A stretch of DNA of 11,509 nt from an uncultured beta proteobacterium (GTDB lineage Bacteria; Pseudomonadota; Gammaproteobacteria; Burkholderiales; Burkholderiaceae_C). Shown piece by piece: positions 5,814 through 11,509 of this stretch; position 1 is the first letter of the stretch; the number at the start of each line of letters is the position of its first letter. The notes beneath the pieces are model-generated. The model was not told the origin of the DNA. It ran no database searches and saw only the letters and a program-made list of their open reading frames with translations. A program made the translations under genes and the position numbers. The stretch is taken from NCBI GenBank assembly GCA_903927495.1, contig CAIYNH010000242.1, positions 1 through 11,509 on the forward strand. The letters are read 5' to 3'.

Positions 5814-6707
5814 ATGGCTCCTTACGACCTGTTTGCGTTGGGTGCGGCGGCCTGCTGGGCGGTGGGCAGTTTGACATCGGTAACCCCCTCGCGCTACCTG
5901 GGCGCCTTTGCTTTTACGCGCTGGCGCATGTTGCTGGTGGCTGGCATGCTGTGGTCGGTGGTGCTGGTCACCGGTTCCTGGCAAAGTTTCACACCGCGTG
6001 ATGCTGCTGTGATGGCCGTCAGCGGCTGGATTGGCATCTTTGTTGGTGACACCGCCTTGTTTGCGGCCATAAACCGGCTGGGTCCACGCCGCGCCGGTGT
6101 CTTGTTTGCCAGCAATGCGGTGTTTGGTGCAGTGCTTGGGGTGGGTGTGCTGGGTGAGCGCATGAATTTGCAGGCGCTGGTGGGTGCGGTGCTGACCCTG
6201 GCTGGCGTGATGACCGCCATCGTGTTGGGCCGGCACAAGGACGAAACCCATGCTTGGGAAGCCGACCATGGCCATGTGGGCACGGGTATTTTGCTGGCAC
6301 TGCTGGCGGCCCTATGCCAGGCCGTGGGTTCGTTGATCGCGAAACCGGTGATGGCAACCCAGGTGGACCCGGTCATGGCCTCGGCGGTGCGGGTCACTGC
6401 CGCAACTCTGGTTCATTTTGTGTTGCTGGTGGCCGGTTTCAGGGCGGCCCGGGCGCAACAGGCGCTGACTTGGCGCGTGCTGGCGCAAACTGGCCTGAAT
6501 GGTTTTATTGCCATGGGCATTGGCATGACGCTGGTACTGCTGGCGCTGAAAAATGGCGATGTCGGTATGGTGGCGATCCTGTCATCGGTGTCGCCGATTT
6601 TGCTGTTGCCACTCTTGTGGTTTCAGCTTAAAAGAGCGCCGGCGCCGGGGGCCTGGGTGGGTGCTGCCCTGACGGTGATGGGAACAGCACTAATTCTGTG
6701 GCGCTGA
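5814..6707 (+). CDS. EamA-family (DMT superfamily) transporter
   Basis: Inner-membrane metabolite transporter of the drug/metabolite superfamily. From the ATG at 5814 it is 297 aa, the usual length, with about ten hydrophobic helices in two EamA repeats. Each repeat ends with the typical 'G-E/K-R-x-x-x-x-x-x-x-G-A-x-L-x-x-x-G' pattern: 'GERMNLQALVGAVLTLAG' near residues 114-131 and 'KRAPAPGAWVGAALTVMG' near 273-290. A charged His/Asp-rich loop (about 140-155) separates the halves. The frame stays open back to a TTG at 5730 that overlaps the creatininase stop, adding 28 non-hydrophobic residues; I prefer 5814 because the helix pattern begins right after it, but its ribosome site is poor and coupling from the upstream gene is possible. 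Substrate and direction are unknown. Confidence 0.85.
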   Translation: MAPYDLFALGAAACWAVGSLTSVTPSRYLGAFAFTRWRMLLVAGMLWSVVLVTGSWQSFTPRDAAVMAVSGWIGIFVGDTALFAAINRLGPRRAGVLFASNAVFGAVLGVGVLGERMNLQALVGAVLTLAGVMTAIVLGRHKDETHAWEADHGHVGTGILLALLAALCQAVGSLIAKPVMATQVDPVMASAVRVTAATLVHFVLLVAGFRAARAQQALTWRVLAQTGLNGFIAMGIGMTLVLLALKNGDVGMVAILSSVSPILLLPLLWFQLKRAPAPGAWVGAALTVMGTALILWR

Positions 6708-6850
6708 GCCGCCTCGGCCTGTGATACGGGACAAAGCACGCATTCTTGGGGCTGACAGACGCGAATTCCCCGGTTGAAATCTGGCTTCCAAGTCGTTTTA
6801 GGTCCGAACATGACGCGTCGTTTAGACCAGTTAGAGCCAAAACTCTAGGA
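6708..6850. other. Spacer between the EamA gene and phaP regulatory region
   Basis: No gene is supported here. A weak GCCG-CCT-CGGC hairpin directly follows the EamA stop but lacks a T-tract. Two near-copies of GTCGTTT(T)AG lie 25 bp apart at 6792-6801 and 6817-6825; I cannot assign them. The phasin operators and promoter begin at 6851. Confidence 0.4.
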
Positions 6851-6873
6851 ATTTTGTTGCACTGCAACAAAAT
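6851..6873. promoter_or_regulatory. Upstream PhaR-like operator of the phasin gene
   Basis: A perfect inverted repeat: arm ATTTTGTTGC, spacer ACT, arm GCAACAAAAT. Ten-base arms this exact are very unlikely by chance. The TTGC-ACT-GCAA core fits the TGC/GCA-type sites bound by PhaR, the repressor that leaves DNA when polyhydroxyalkanoate granules form and so releases phasin synthesis. It is centred about 50 bp upstream of the predicted phaP start. The palindrome is seen directly; the PhaR assignment follows from the gene and family knowledge. Confidence 0.75.
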
Positions 6874-6899
6874 AAATCAAAAAGACTGCGGGTTTTCCC

Positions 6900-6905
6900 T
6901 ATAAT
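6900..6905 (+). promoter_or_regulatory. phaP promoter, consensus -10 (TATAAT)
   Basis: A perfect TATAAT lies between the two palindromes. The position for a -35 (about 6877-6882, TCAAAA) is poor. The predicted transcription start is near 6912, giving a leader of about 70 nt before the phasin ATG and placing the second palindrome right at the start point, suited to repression. Confidence 0.65.
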
Positions 6906-6912
6906 TCAGGTC

Positions 6913-6929
6913 ATGCTGCACTGCAACAT
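6913..6929. promoter_or_regulatory. Downstream PhaR-like operator at the phaP start point
   Basis: ATGCTGC, spacer ACT, GCAACAT: an inverted repeat with seven-base arms and one mismatch, sharing the GC-ACT-GCAACA core with the palindrome 59 bp upstream. It covers about +1 to +17 of the predicted transcript. Two PhaR sites around phaP promoters are known from Ralstonia, so this pair fits that arrangement. Confidence 0.65.
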
Positions 6930-6984
6930 AAACCGCTTAACCCGGACGTTACAACGCAATTACCCCAACCAGAAGGAAATCACC

Positions 6985-7530
6985 ATGTTTATTACTGCCG
7001 ACCAAATCACTGCTACCAACAAAACCAACCTCGACACCATCAAGAACTTGACCACCAAGTCTTACACCGGGTTTGAGAAGCTGGTTGAACTTAATATGGC
7101 TGCTGCCAAGGCCCTGATGACGGAATCATTCAGCCACATTCAGGCTTCGCTGGCTGTCAAGGATGCCCAGGAATTTCTCGCCATGCAAACCGGTTTGGTT
7201 AAGCCCATGACTGAAAAAGCAGCCGCTTACGGTCGTCACGTGTATGGCATCACTGTCGAAGCCAGCGCTGAATTCACCAAGGCCTTTGAAGGCAAGTCTG
7301 CTGAAGCACAAAAAGCTTTCAACCAAGTGATTGAAAATGTGTCGAAAAACGCACCTGCCGGCACTGAGTCTGCTGTTGCTGTACTCAAGAGCGCTTTGGC
7401 TTCCAGTCAAAACGCCATTGATTCGGCTCAAAATTCAGCCAAACAAGCCATGGCCATGGCTGAGAGCAACATCACTGCGGTAACCGAGCAAGCCCTGAGT
7501 GCTGCAGCTGCAGTGACCAAGAAGGCCTGA
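6985..7530 (+). CDS. phaP: Phasin, polyhydroxyalkanoate granule surface protein
   Basis: Amphipathic granule-coating protein of the Phasin_2 family (181 aa, usual range 180-190) that covers polyhydroxyalkanoate inclusions and controls their size and number. Typical features are the start 'MFITADQITATNKTNLDT', the block 'GFEKLVELNMAAAKA' (about 29-43), and a long Ala/Glu/Lys-rich helical body ending in an Ala-Val-rich tail 'TEQALSAAAAVTKKA'. There are no cysteines and no signal peptide. The start is set by AAGGA seven bases before the ATG; the open frame upstream to 6913 only reads through the operator. The gene stands alone between its own promoter with two PhaR-like palindromes and a strong terminator, as expected for a highly expressed, granule-induced protein. 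Codon use is biased to a few codons (for example GCT/GCC and AAG), consistent with high expression. Confidence 0.95.
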   Translation: MFITADQITATNKTNLDTIKNLTTKSYTGFEKLVELNMAAAKALMTESFSHIQASLAVKDAQEFLAMQTGLVKPMTEKAAAYGRHVYGITVEASAEFTKAFEGKSAEAQKAFNQVIENVSKNAPAGTESAVAVLKSALASSQNAIDSAQNSAKQAMAMAESNITAVTEQALSAAAAVTKKA

Positions 7531-7553
7531 TCTCGAACGGCCTGACGGCTGTC

Positions 7554-7581
7554 AAAAAGGCTCCTTTGGGAGCCTTTTTTT
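7554..7581. terminator. Intrinsic terminator after phaP, probably bidirectional
   Basis: AAAAAGGCTCC (7554-7564) pairs perfectly with GGAGCCTTTTT (7569-7579) around a TTTG loop, and the T-run continues to 7581. It lies 24 bp after the phaP stop. The A-run on the left side gives a U-tract on the other strand, so it can also end the converging operon whose last gene stops at 7598. Confidence 0.93.
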
Positions 7582-7597
7582 GGTTCGCAGATTGCGC

Positions 7598-8266
7598 TCA
7601 AGCGTGGGTGATGCAGTCTTCAAACTCTGGTGCATCCAGATGCGGCAAGGTGTTGTAGGTATGCAATGCAAAGCGTTTTGGGGTAAACGCCAACTCGGTG
7701 ATGGCGCTGTTACGCAAGCGCATGTTGAGTTCGACAGTACTTTCCGGGGGGGTCATCAGCACATAACTCAAGGCGGTGGCAATGGGGCCGCCGCTGGAAA
7801 TCACCAACACCTGTTGCGCCCCACTTTGCCTGATGTGGGTCAGCACCTCAATCACTCCTTGCTGAAAATCTTTCCAGGTGGGCATGCCTGCAGGTTGGGT
7901 TTTTCCCAGCATCCAAAGTGTGAGTCCTTGCCGCAGCAGGCCAAAGTGCTGGCGATAGGCATCGGGTGTAATAGGGCGAGCCAACGGTTCCGCATGGGCA
8001 GCGGTGATCACGGCCTCACTGTCGTATTCGTTCAGGCCCGGCCACTGCACCCCATGCAAATGCCTGTCCATGCCTTCACTGATGCCTGCCAGCGTCTGAG
8101 TGTGTCGGCGCAGAGTGCCAGTCAATATGACATCGAAGCTCAACTTTTTACCAGCCAGATAGCGACCGAGTTGCCTGCTTTGGCGCTGCCCCATGTCGCT
8201 CAGATGGTCGTAATCATCGGCCCCCAAAGAGGCTTGGCCGTGACGCACGAGGTAGAGGTTTCCCAT
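7598..8266 (-). CDS. Histidine phosphatase (phosphoglycerate-mutase-like) with Ser at the second His position
   Basis: Cytoplasmic member of the histidine phosphatase superfamily (222 aa). The nucleophile motif 'LVRHGQAS' gives Arg8 and His9; 'GTLRRHTQT' supplies the phosphate-binding Arg53, and 'LNEYD' the acid Glu80. The C-terminal motif, normally SHGG, reads 'ISSGGPIA', so the second core His is Ser158. I recall other family members with SGGPI here, so this is likely a subfamily trait rather than damage, but activity may differ. The start at 8266 lacks a clear ribosome site; TATAAA lies eight bases upstream (8275-8280), which would give an almost leaderless transcript. It is the last gene of the right-hand run, 77 bp after the PhzF gene, and ends at the shared terminator. 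The substrate is unknown; it is unlikely to be glycolytic phosphoglycerate mutase. Confidence 0.88.
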   Translation of the reverse strand: MGNLYLVRHGQASLGADDYDHLSDMGQRQSRQLGRYLAGKKLSFDVILTGTLRRHTQTLAGISEGMDRHLHGVQWPGLNEYDSEAVITAAHAEPLARPITPDAYRQHFGLLRQGLTLWMLGKTQPAGMPTWKDFQQGVIEVLTHIRQSGAQQVLVISSGGPIATALSYVLMTPPESTVELNMRLRNSAITELAFTPKRFALHTYNTLPHLDAPEFEDCITHA

Positions 8267-8315
8267 GGCTTGCGTTTATACCAAATTTGATTTTCAAGCT
8301 TGTCACTCTTGCGAC

Positions 8316-8337
8316 GATAGCTACTGATTTAGTAGTG
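8316..8337. repeat. Intergenic interspersed repeat with hairpin symmetry
   Basis: CTACT (8321-8325) and AGTAG (8331-8335) face each other around GATTT, inside GATAGCTACTGATTTAGTAG. The element lies in the 77-bp gap between the PhzF and phosphatase genes, six bases below the PhzF stop. It shares TAGCTACTGA with 1269-1278 and ATTTAGTAGTG with 3925-3935. It has no T-tract and so is not a normal terminator. Confidence 0.5.
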
Positions 8338-8343
8338 AATTGG

Positions 8344-9297
8344 TCATAGCTTGACGACCCCGTCTATGCAACTGACACAGGCACCACCAACCCATACCTG
8401 GTCAGCCCCGTCGCGTTCGATATGCACCTGTCCGTAGCGGCCCAGGCAGGTGCCTTGGGTGGCAACATAGCGGCTGGGGGCCAGGCCGTCAGCGATCAGC
8501 CACTGCGCCAAGCTGGCGTTGAAGCTACCAGTGACGGGGTCTTCGGTCACCATGACATCGTTGGCAAAAAATCGTACCTCCAGTTGCGCAAGTTCTTTTT
8601 CCGCAATTGAGTTGGCAGTAGAGTAACTGCCAAATGCGCGGGCTTCACGGTTAGACCGCCTGATGAGAGCATTCGCTGGTGCGGTGTCAGTTACAGCCGC
8701 CACGCCCACGCCGCTGATGCCTGCGGCCACCATGGCGGGGCGCAGTGCGGTCAGATCCGGCTGGAGTTGCAGCACGGCGTTGGTGCTGCTCAGCAGCAGA
8801 CCTATGTAGCGCGGACCATTGACGAGGTGCTGCGCGATCAGCAGCTGCACGCTGCTCAGACCAAGCGCTGCGGACAATTGAGCGACGCACTCGGCTGTGG
8901 GCGAACTACGCGTAAGTGGTGGGGCTGCAAACGCCAGTGGCTTATTGTGGTGGCGAATCCGCACCAGCCCGACCTGGCATTCCTGCATGACCCATTCGGG
9001 ATGTTTGGGCTGGCCACCGCTCTCCAGCCAGGCGTGGCAGCTACCCAGTGTGGGGTGGCCGGCAAACGGCATCTCGTAAGCGGTGGTAAAGATGCGCACC
9101 TGGTAATCGGCCCCAGCAGCCGCTGCCTCTGGGCTGGGGGGTAACAAGAACGTGGTTTCAGACAGATTGGTCCAATGCGCAAATTGTTGCATTGCGCCAG
9201 TGGACAACCCGCCTGCGTCCAGTACCACGGCCAGTGGATTGCCCAGATATGGCGTGGCGGTGAATACGTCAACTTGTTTGAAAGGGCGATTTTTCAT
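8344..9297 (-). CDS. PhzF-family isomerase/epimerase
   Basis: Cytoplasmic protein with the diaminopimelate-epimerase fold, PhzF family (317 aa, usual 260-320). PhzF itself isomerises a phenazine precursor; most members have unknown substrates. 'VDVFTATPYLGNPLAVVLDA' opens the domain, 'TNLSETTF' holds the catalytic Glu47, 'MPFAGHPTLGSCHAWL' carries the GHPTxG motif (80-85), and 'TEDPVTGSFNASLAQWL' (251-267) is the second-half signature. A linker near residues 220-240 is variable and poor in signature; the DNA there has a small GGCAGT/ACTGCC inverted repeat (8614-8631). The frame stays open to 9552, but that part overlaps the aminotransferase and looks non-coding, so the ATG at 9297 is chosen. 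It follows the aminotransferase stop by 35 bp. No other phenazine genes are present, so a phenazine role is not supported. Confidence 0.9.
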   Translation of the reverse strand: MKNRPFKQVDVFTATPYLGNPLAVVLDAGGLSTGAMQQFAHWTNLSETTFLLPPSPEAAAAGADYQVRIFTTAYEMPFAGHPTLGSCHAWLESGGQPKHPEWVMQECQVGLVRIRHHNKPLAFAAPPLTRSSPTAECVAQLSAALGLSSVQLLIAQHLVNGPRYIGLLLSSTNAVLQLQPDLTALRPAMVAAGISGVGVAAVTDTAPANALIRRSNREARAFGSYSTANSIAEKELAQLEVRFFANDVMVTEDPVTGSFNASLAQWLIADGLAPSRYVATQGTCLGRYGQVHIERDGADQVWVGGACVSCIDGVVKL

Positions 9298-9332
9298 GCT
9301 GCCAGTCGAAATGGGTTGAGGGCCGAGTGCGA

Positions 9333-10538
9333 TCAGGCGCGCAGGCTTGCGGCATAGGTATTCATGGCCACGGCCAGAGCTGCGACACCGCGCTGAATTT
9401 CTTCCACACTGGGCGTCACGAAGCTCAGGCGCAGGGTCCGGGGGTCGCCATGATCGGCATAAAACGGCTCGCCCGGTACAAAGGCCACGCCTTGCTCGAC
9501 CGCAAAGGGCAACAAATCGACCGCTCGCATGCCTTTGGGCAGGCGTGCCCACAAAAACATGCCACCGGCCGGTGCATTCCAGGTCAAGGTCGAATCTGCC
9601 TCGCCAGTGGGCATTTCCCGGGCCAGTGCGTCGAGCATGGCATCGCGCTGGGATTTGTACAGTGCGCGGATGGTGGGCACATGGCGATCCAGAAAACCGT
9701 CCTTCATCACCTCGGCAATCATGCGCTGGTTGAAGCCAGGGCTGTGCAGGTCAGCCGCTTGCTTGGCTTGCAGCAGCTTAGGGTAGACCGCTTTGGGTGC
9801 CACCACAAAGCCCAACCGCAAGCCCGGTGCCAGTACTTTCGAAAAGGATCCGAGGTAGATACATCCGTCTGGGTTGCGGGCGGTCAAGGGGCCGGGAGGC
9901 GGGGTGTCAAACCACAAGTCGCCGTACGGATTGTCTTCAATCAGCGGCAAGCCCAACTCAGCCGCGGTGCTGCTTAAAGCCGCCCTGCGGCCCTCGCTCA
10001 TGGTGTTACCGGTAGGGTTCTGGAAGTTCGGCAGCACGTACAGGAAGCGCGCGTCCCGGGCTTTTTCTGTCAAGTCGGTGATGTCGATGCCGTCCGCGTC
10101 ACTGGCCACGCTGACCACGCTCGGCTCCATTGGAATAAAGGCCATCACGGCACCCAGGTAAGTCGGGGACTCCACCAGGATTTTGCTGCCCGCATCCACC
10201 AGCACCTTGGCAACCAGATCCAAGCCCTGCTGCGAGCCAGTGGTGATAAGCACCTGAGCGGGGTCGACGTTCCAGGGCAGCCGGTCGGCAACCATCTCAC
10301 GCAGTGGCCCAAAGCCTTCGCTGGCGGCATATTGCAGTGCGCCTTGCGGGTCGTCGCGCAGCACCTTGGCGCATGCGGCTGCAAATTCGGTCACCGGAAA
10401 AGTTTTGGCCGATGGCAAACCCCCGGCAAAGCTGATGATGCCCGGGCGTTCGGTGACTTTCAGAATCTCACGGATGACGGACGGGTTCATGCGCGCGGCA
10501 CGGCGGGCCAGTTGCCAGAGGGGTGAGTTGTCGGTCAT
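9333..10538 (-). CDS. PLP-dependent aminotransferase (fold type I, class I/II, LysN/MocR-like)
   Basis: Cytoplasmic transaminase of about 401 aa, full length and resembling 2-aminoadipate/aromatic or valine-pyruvate-type aminotransferases (LysN/KAT II-like). The opening 'PSVIREILKVTERPGIISFAGGLPS' and 'YAASEGFGPLREMVADRL' are typical of this group. Key residues: Tyr127 in 'SPTYLG', Asn174 in NPTG, Asp202 and Tyr205 in 'EDNPYGDL', the Schiff-base Lys234 in 'SFSKVLAPGLRLG', and Arg370 in 'LRLSFVTP' for the substrate carboxylate. It has no N-terminal GntR DNA-binding domain, so it is an enzyme and not a MocR regulator. Its ATG overlaps the stop of the EamA gene (ATGA), showing translational coupling, and PhzF follows after 35 bp. 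The amino donor and acceptor cannot be told from sequence. Confidence 0.93.
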   Translation of the reverse strand: MTDNSPLWQLARRAARMNPSVIREILKVTERPGIISFAGGLPSAKTFPVTEFAAACAKVLRDDPQGALQYAASEGFGPLREMVADRLPWNVDPAQVLITTGSQQGLDLVAKVLVDAGSKILVESPTYLGAVMAFIPMEPSVVSVASDADGIDITDLTEKARDARFLYVLPNFQNPTGNTMSEGRRAALSSTAAELGLPLIEDNPYGDLWFDTPPPGPLTARNPDGCIYLGSFSKVLAPGLRLGFVVAPKAVYPKLLQAKQAADLHSPGFNQRMIAEVMKDGFLDRHVPTIRALYKSQRDAMLDALAREMPTGEADSTLTWNAPAGGMFLWARLPKGMRAVDLLPFAVEQGVAFVPGEPFYADHGDPRTLRLSFVTPSVEEIQRGVAALAVAMNTYAASLRA

Positions 10539-11470
10539 GGAGCGTCCTTGGATGTGCGGGTGAAAGTGGCTGGGGGGAGGTTATAACGTTTGCCCATAAA
10601 TACAGTGACCATAACGGCTAACGCAAACCCGAGTGTCACCCATTCCAGGGGTTCGCCAAGCAGGGGCACGGCCGCCAAAATGCTTAAAAAAGGTTGCAAT
10701 AGCTGGGTTTGGCTAACCCGCAGTGCCCCACCCATTGCCATGCCCCGGTACCAGGCAAAAAATCCGGCCCACATGGAAAACACGCCTACATAGAGCAAAC
10801 CGAGCCAGGCCGAGGTGTTGACACTGTGCTCTGGCCAGGTGAGTAGTGTGCCGGGAACGCTCAAGGGCAGCGCCATCACACAGACCCAACAAATCACCCG
10901 CTCAGCGCCAAGCGCTTGGGTAACTTTTGCGCCGAACACATACCCCATGGATGCCGCCAGTACAGCGCCCACCAGCAACAAATCGGCCCACTCAAAGCCA
11001 AATCCATGCCCTTGGCTATAGGCGCGCAGCAGCGAGAACACCACCACCAGGGTGCTTCCCAAACCCGCGCACAGCCAAAAACCCAGTCTCGCCCGTTGGT
11101 GCAACACCAGCGCGGCGATCGCTGCTGTGGCCAACGGCAACAAGGCAGTGATTACGGCGGCATGGCCGGAGGTGACATGGCGCAGCGCAAAACCCAGTAG
11201 CAAGGGGTAGCCAACGGCGTTGCCCAGCAGTGCCATGCCCAGTGACTTGCGCTGGGCCCGGTTGGGTGGGCGCGAGCGGGTTAGCAGCAGAAATACCATG
11301 GACAAGCATCCCGCCAGTGCAGCTCGGCCAAACGTGACAAACCAAGGCGAGAGTTGGGGAGCATCCACCGTACCGGTGGCGAGCCGTGTCATGGGCAGCG
11401 TGACAGCAAAGATGCTTACGCCCAAAACCCCCAGCCACATGCCCAGGGTTTCATGCTTCATGGCCATCAT
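10535..11470 (-). CDS. EamA-family (DMT superfamily) transporter
   Basis: Inner-membrane transporter of 311 aa with about ten hydrophobic helices in two EamA repeats. Typical parts are 'FAVTLPMTRLA' in helix 1, 'SGHAAVITALLPLATAAIAALVLHQR' at the end of the first half, 'GVFSMWAGFFAWYRGMAMGGALRVSQTQLLQPFLS' in the second half, and 'LLGEPLEWVTLGFALAVMVTVF' as the final helices, before a polar tail of about 20 residues. It differs clearly from the EamA protein at 5814. Three Met codons stand near the start; the first (11470) is chosen because GAGGA lies seven bases upstream. It heads the probable right-hand operon, and its stop overlaps the aminotransferase ATG, so the two probably act on one amino-acid-like compound. 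Only 39 bp upstream are visible, and I see no firm promoter there. Confidence 0.9.
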   Translation of the reverse strand: MMAMKHETLGMWLGVLGVSIFAVTLPMTRLATGTVDAPQLSPWFVTFGRAALAGCLSMVFLLLTRSRPPNRAQRKSLGMALLGNAVGYPLLLGFALRHVTSGHAAVITALLPLATAAIAALVLHQRARLGFWLCAGLGSTLVVVFSLLRAYSQGHGFGFEWADLLLVGAVLAASMGYVFGAKVTQALGAERVICWVCVMALPLSVPGTLLTWPEHSVNTSAWLGLLYVGVFSMWAGFFAWYRGMAMGGALRVSQTQLLQPFLSILAAVPLLGEPLEWVTLGFALAVMVTVFMGKRYNLPPATFTRTSKDAP

Positions 11471-11509
11471 CCTAGATTCCTCAGTTGACCGCTTGTTTTT
11501 AACTGTAAG

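Noticed and set aside
6708..6718. GCCG-CCT-CGGC hairpin just after the EamA stop as a terminator
   Set aside because: The stem is only four base pairs and no T-run follows.
6792..6825. Two near-copies of GTCGTTT(T)AG upstream of phaP as operator sites
   Set aside because: Only nine or ten bases, imperfect, and far upstream of the -10; no matching regulator is suggested by the context.
6628..6870. Minus-strand open frame across the end of the EamA gene and into the phaP upstream region
   Set aside because: It overlaps a well-supported gene, starts inside a palindromic operator and shows no recognisable domain.
8614..8631. GGCAGT/ACTGCC inverted repeat in the PhzF gene as an operator or inserted element
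   Set aside because: Six-base arms inside coding DNA are easily chance; the variable linker there may simply be under weak constraint.
8344..9297. PhzF-family gene as evidence for phenazine biosynthesis
   Set aside because: No phzA/B, D, E or G genes are nearby, and most PhzF-family proteins are unrelated to phenazines.
9298..9552. N-terminal extension of the PhzF protein into the aminotransferase gene
   Set aside because: The added residues are Arg/Cys-rich shadow translation of the aminotransferase, and the PhzF domain begins at the Met at 9297.

Overview
This window looks like ordinary chromosome from a betaproteobacterium, most likely a Comamonadaceae member close to Rhodoferax or Polaromonas. 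That placement is inferred from gene content (a Phasin_2-type phasin under PhaR-like operators, a DHC/SHP cytochrome pair, a large ScsB/DsbD-type thiol reductase), from mid-to-high G+C coding DNA, and from short 'TAGCTACT / AGTAGC / GATAGCTGCTTG' elements that I recall as typical of Comamonadaceae genomes. I see no phage, plasmid, transposase, CRISPR, rRNA or tRNA genes.

Left block, all on the minus strand (1-4200). In transcription order it holds an AlaX-type alanyl-tRNA editing hydrolase, a DUF167 protein overlapping it by ATGA, a DsbD/ScsB-family transmembrane thiol reductase, then SHP (DUF1924 monoheme cytochrome) and the N-terminal part of a diheme cytochrome c (DHC) cut by the window edge. 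SHP and DHC form an electron-transfer pair. Their 144-bp upstream gap carries a QseB/PmrA-like direct repeat above an extended -10. A periplasmic thiol reductase next to c-type cytochromes makes sense, because heme attachment needs reduced CXXCH cysteines.

Middle block, plus strand (4201-7581). A 291-bp divergent spacer holds a possible 21-codon ORF. It is followed by a PhnA/YjdM zinc-ribbon protein, a creatininase-family amidohydrolase, an EamA-family transporter, and after a 277-bp regulatory gap a phasin (phaP). The phasin has a consensus -10 flanked by two related palindromes centred on TGC-ACT-GCA, very probably operators for the polyhydroxyalkanoate-sensing repressor PhaR. A strong hairpin terminator closes the gene and can serve the converging operon too.

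Right block, minus strand (7598-11470). This is a tight run read leftwards: EamA transporter, PLP-dependent aminotransferase (ATGA overlap), PhzF-family isomerase/epimerase (35-bp gap) and histidine phosphatase (77-bp gap). It is probably one operon for uptake or export and conversion of an amino-acid-like compound; the substrate cannot be read from sequence.

The most interesting signals are the PhaR operator pair, the QseB-like box above shp/dhc, and small interspersed repeats that appear to lie inside coding sequence, forming part of the signal peptide and a membrane helix of the DsbD-like protein. I found no convincing new multi-gene system.
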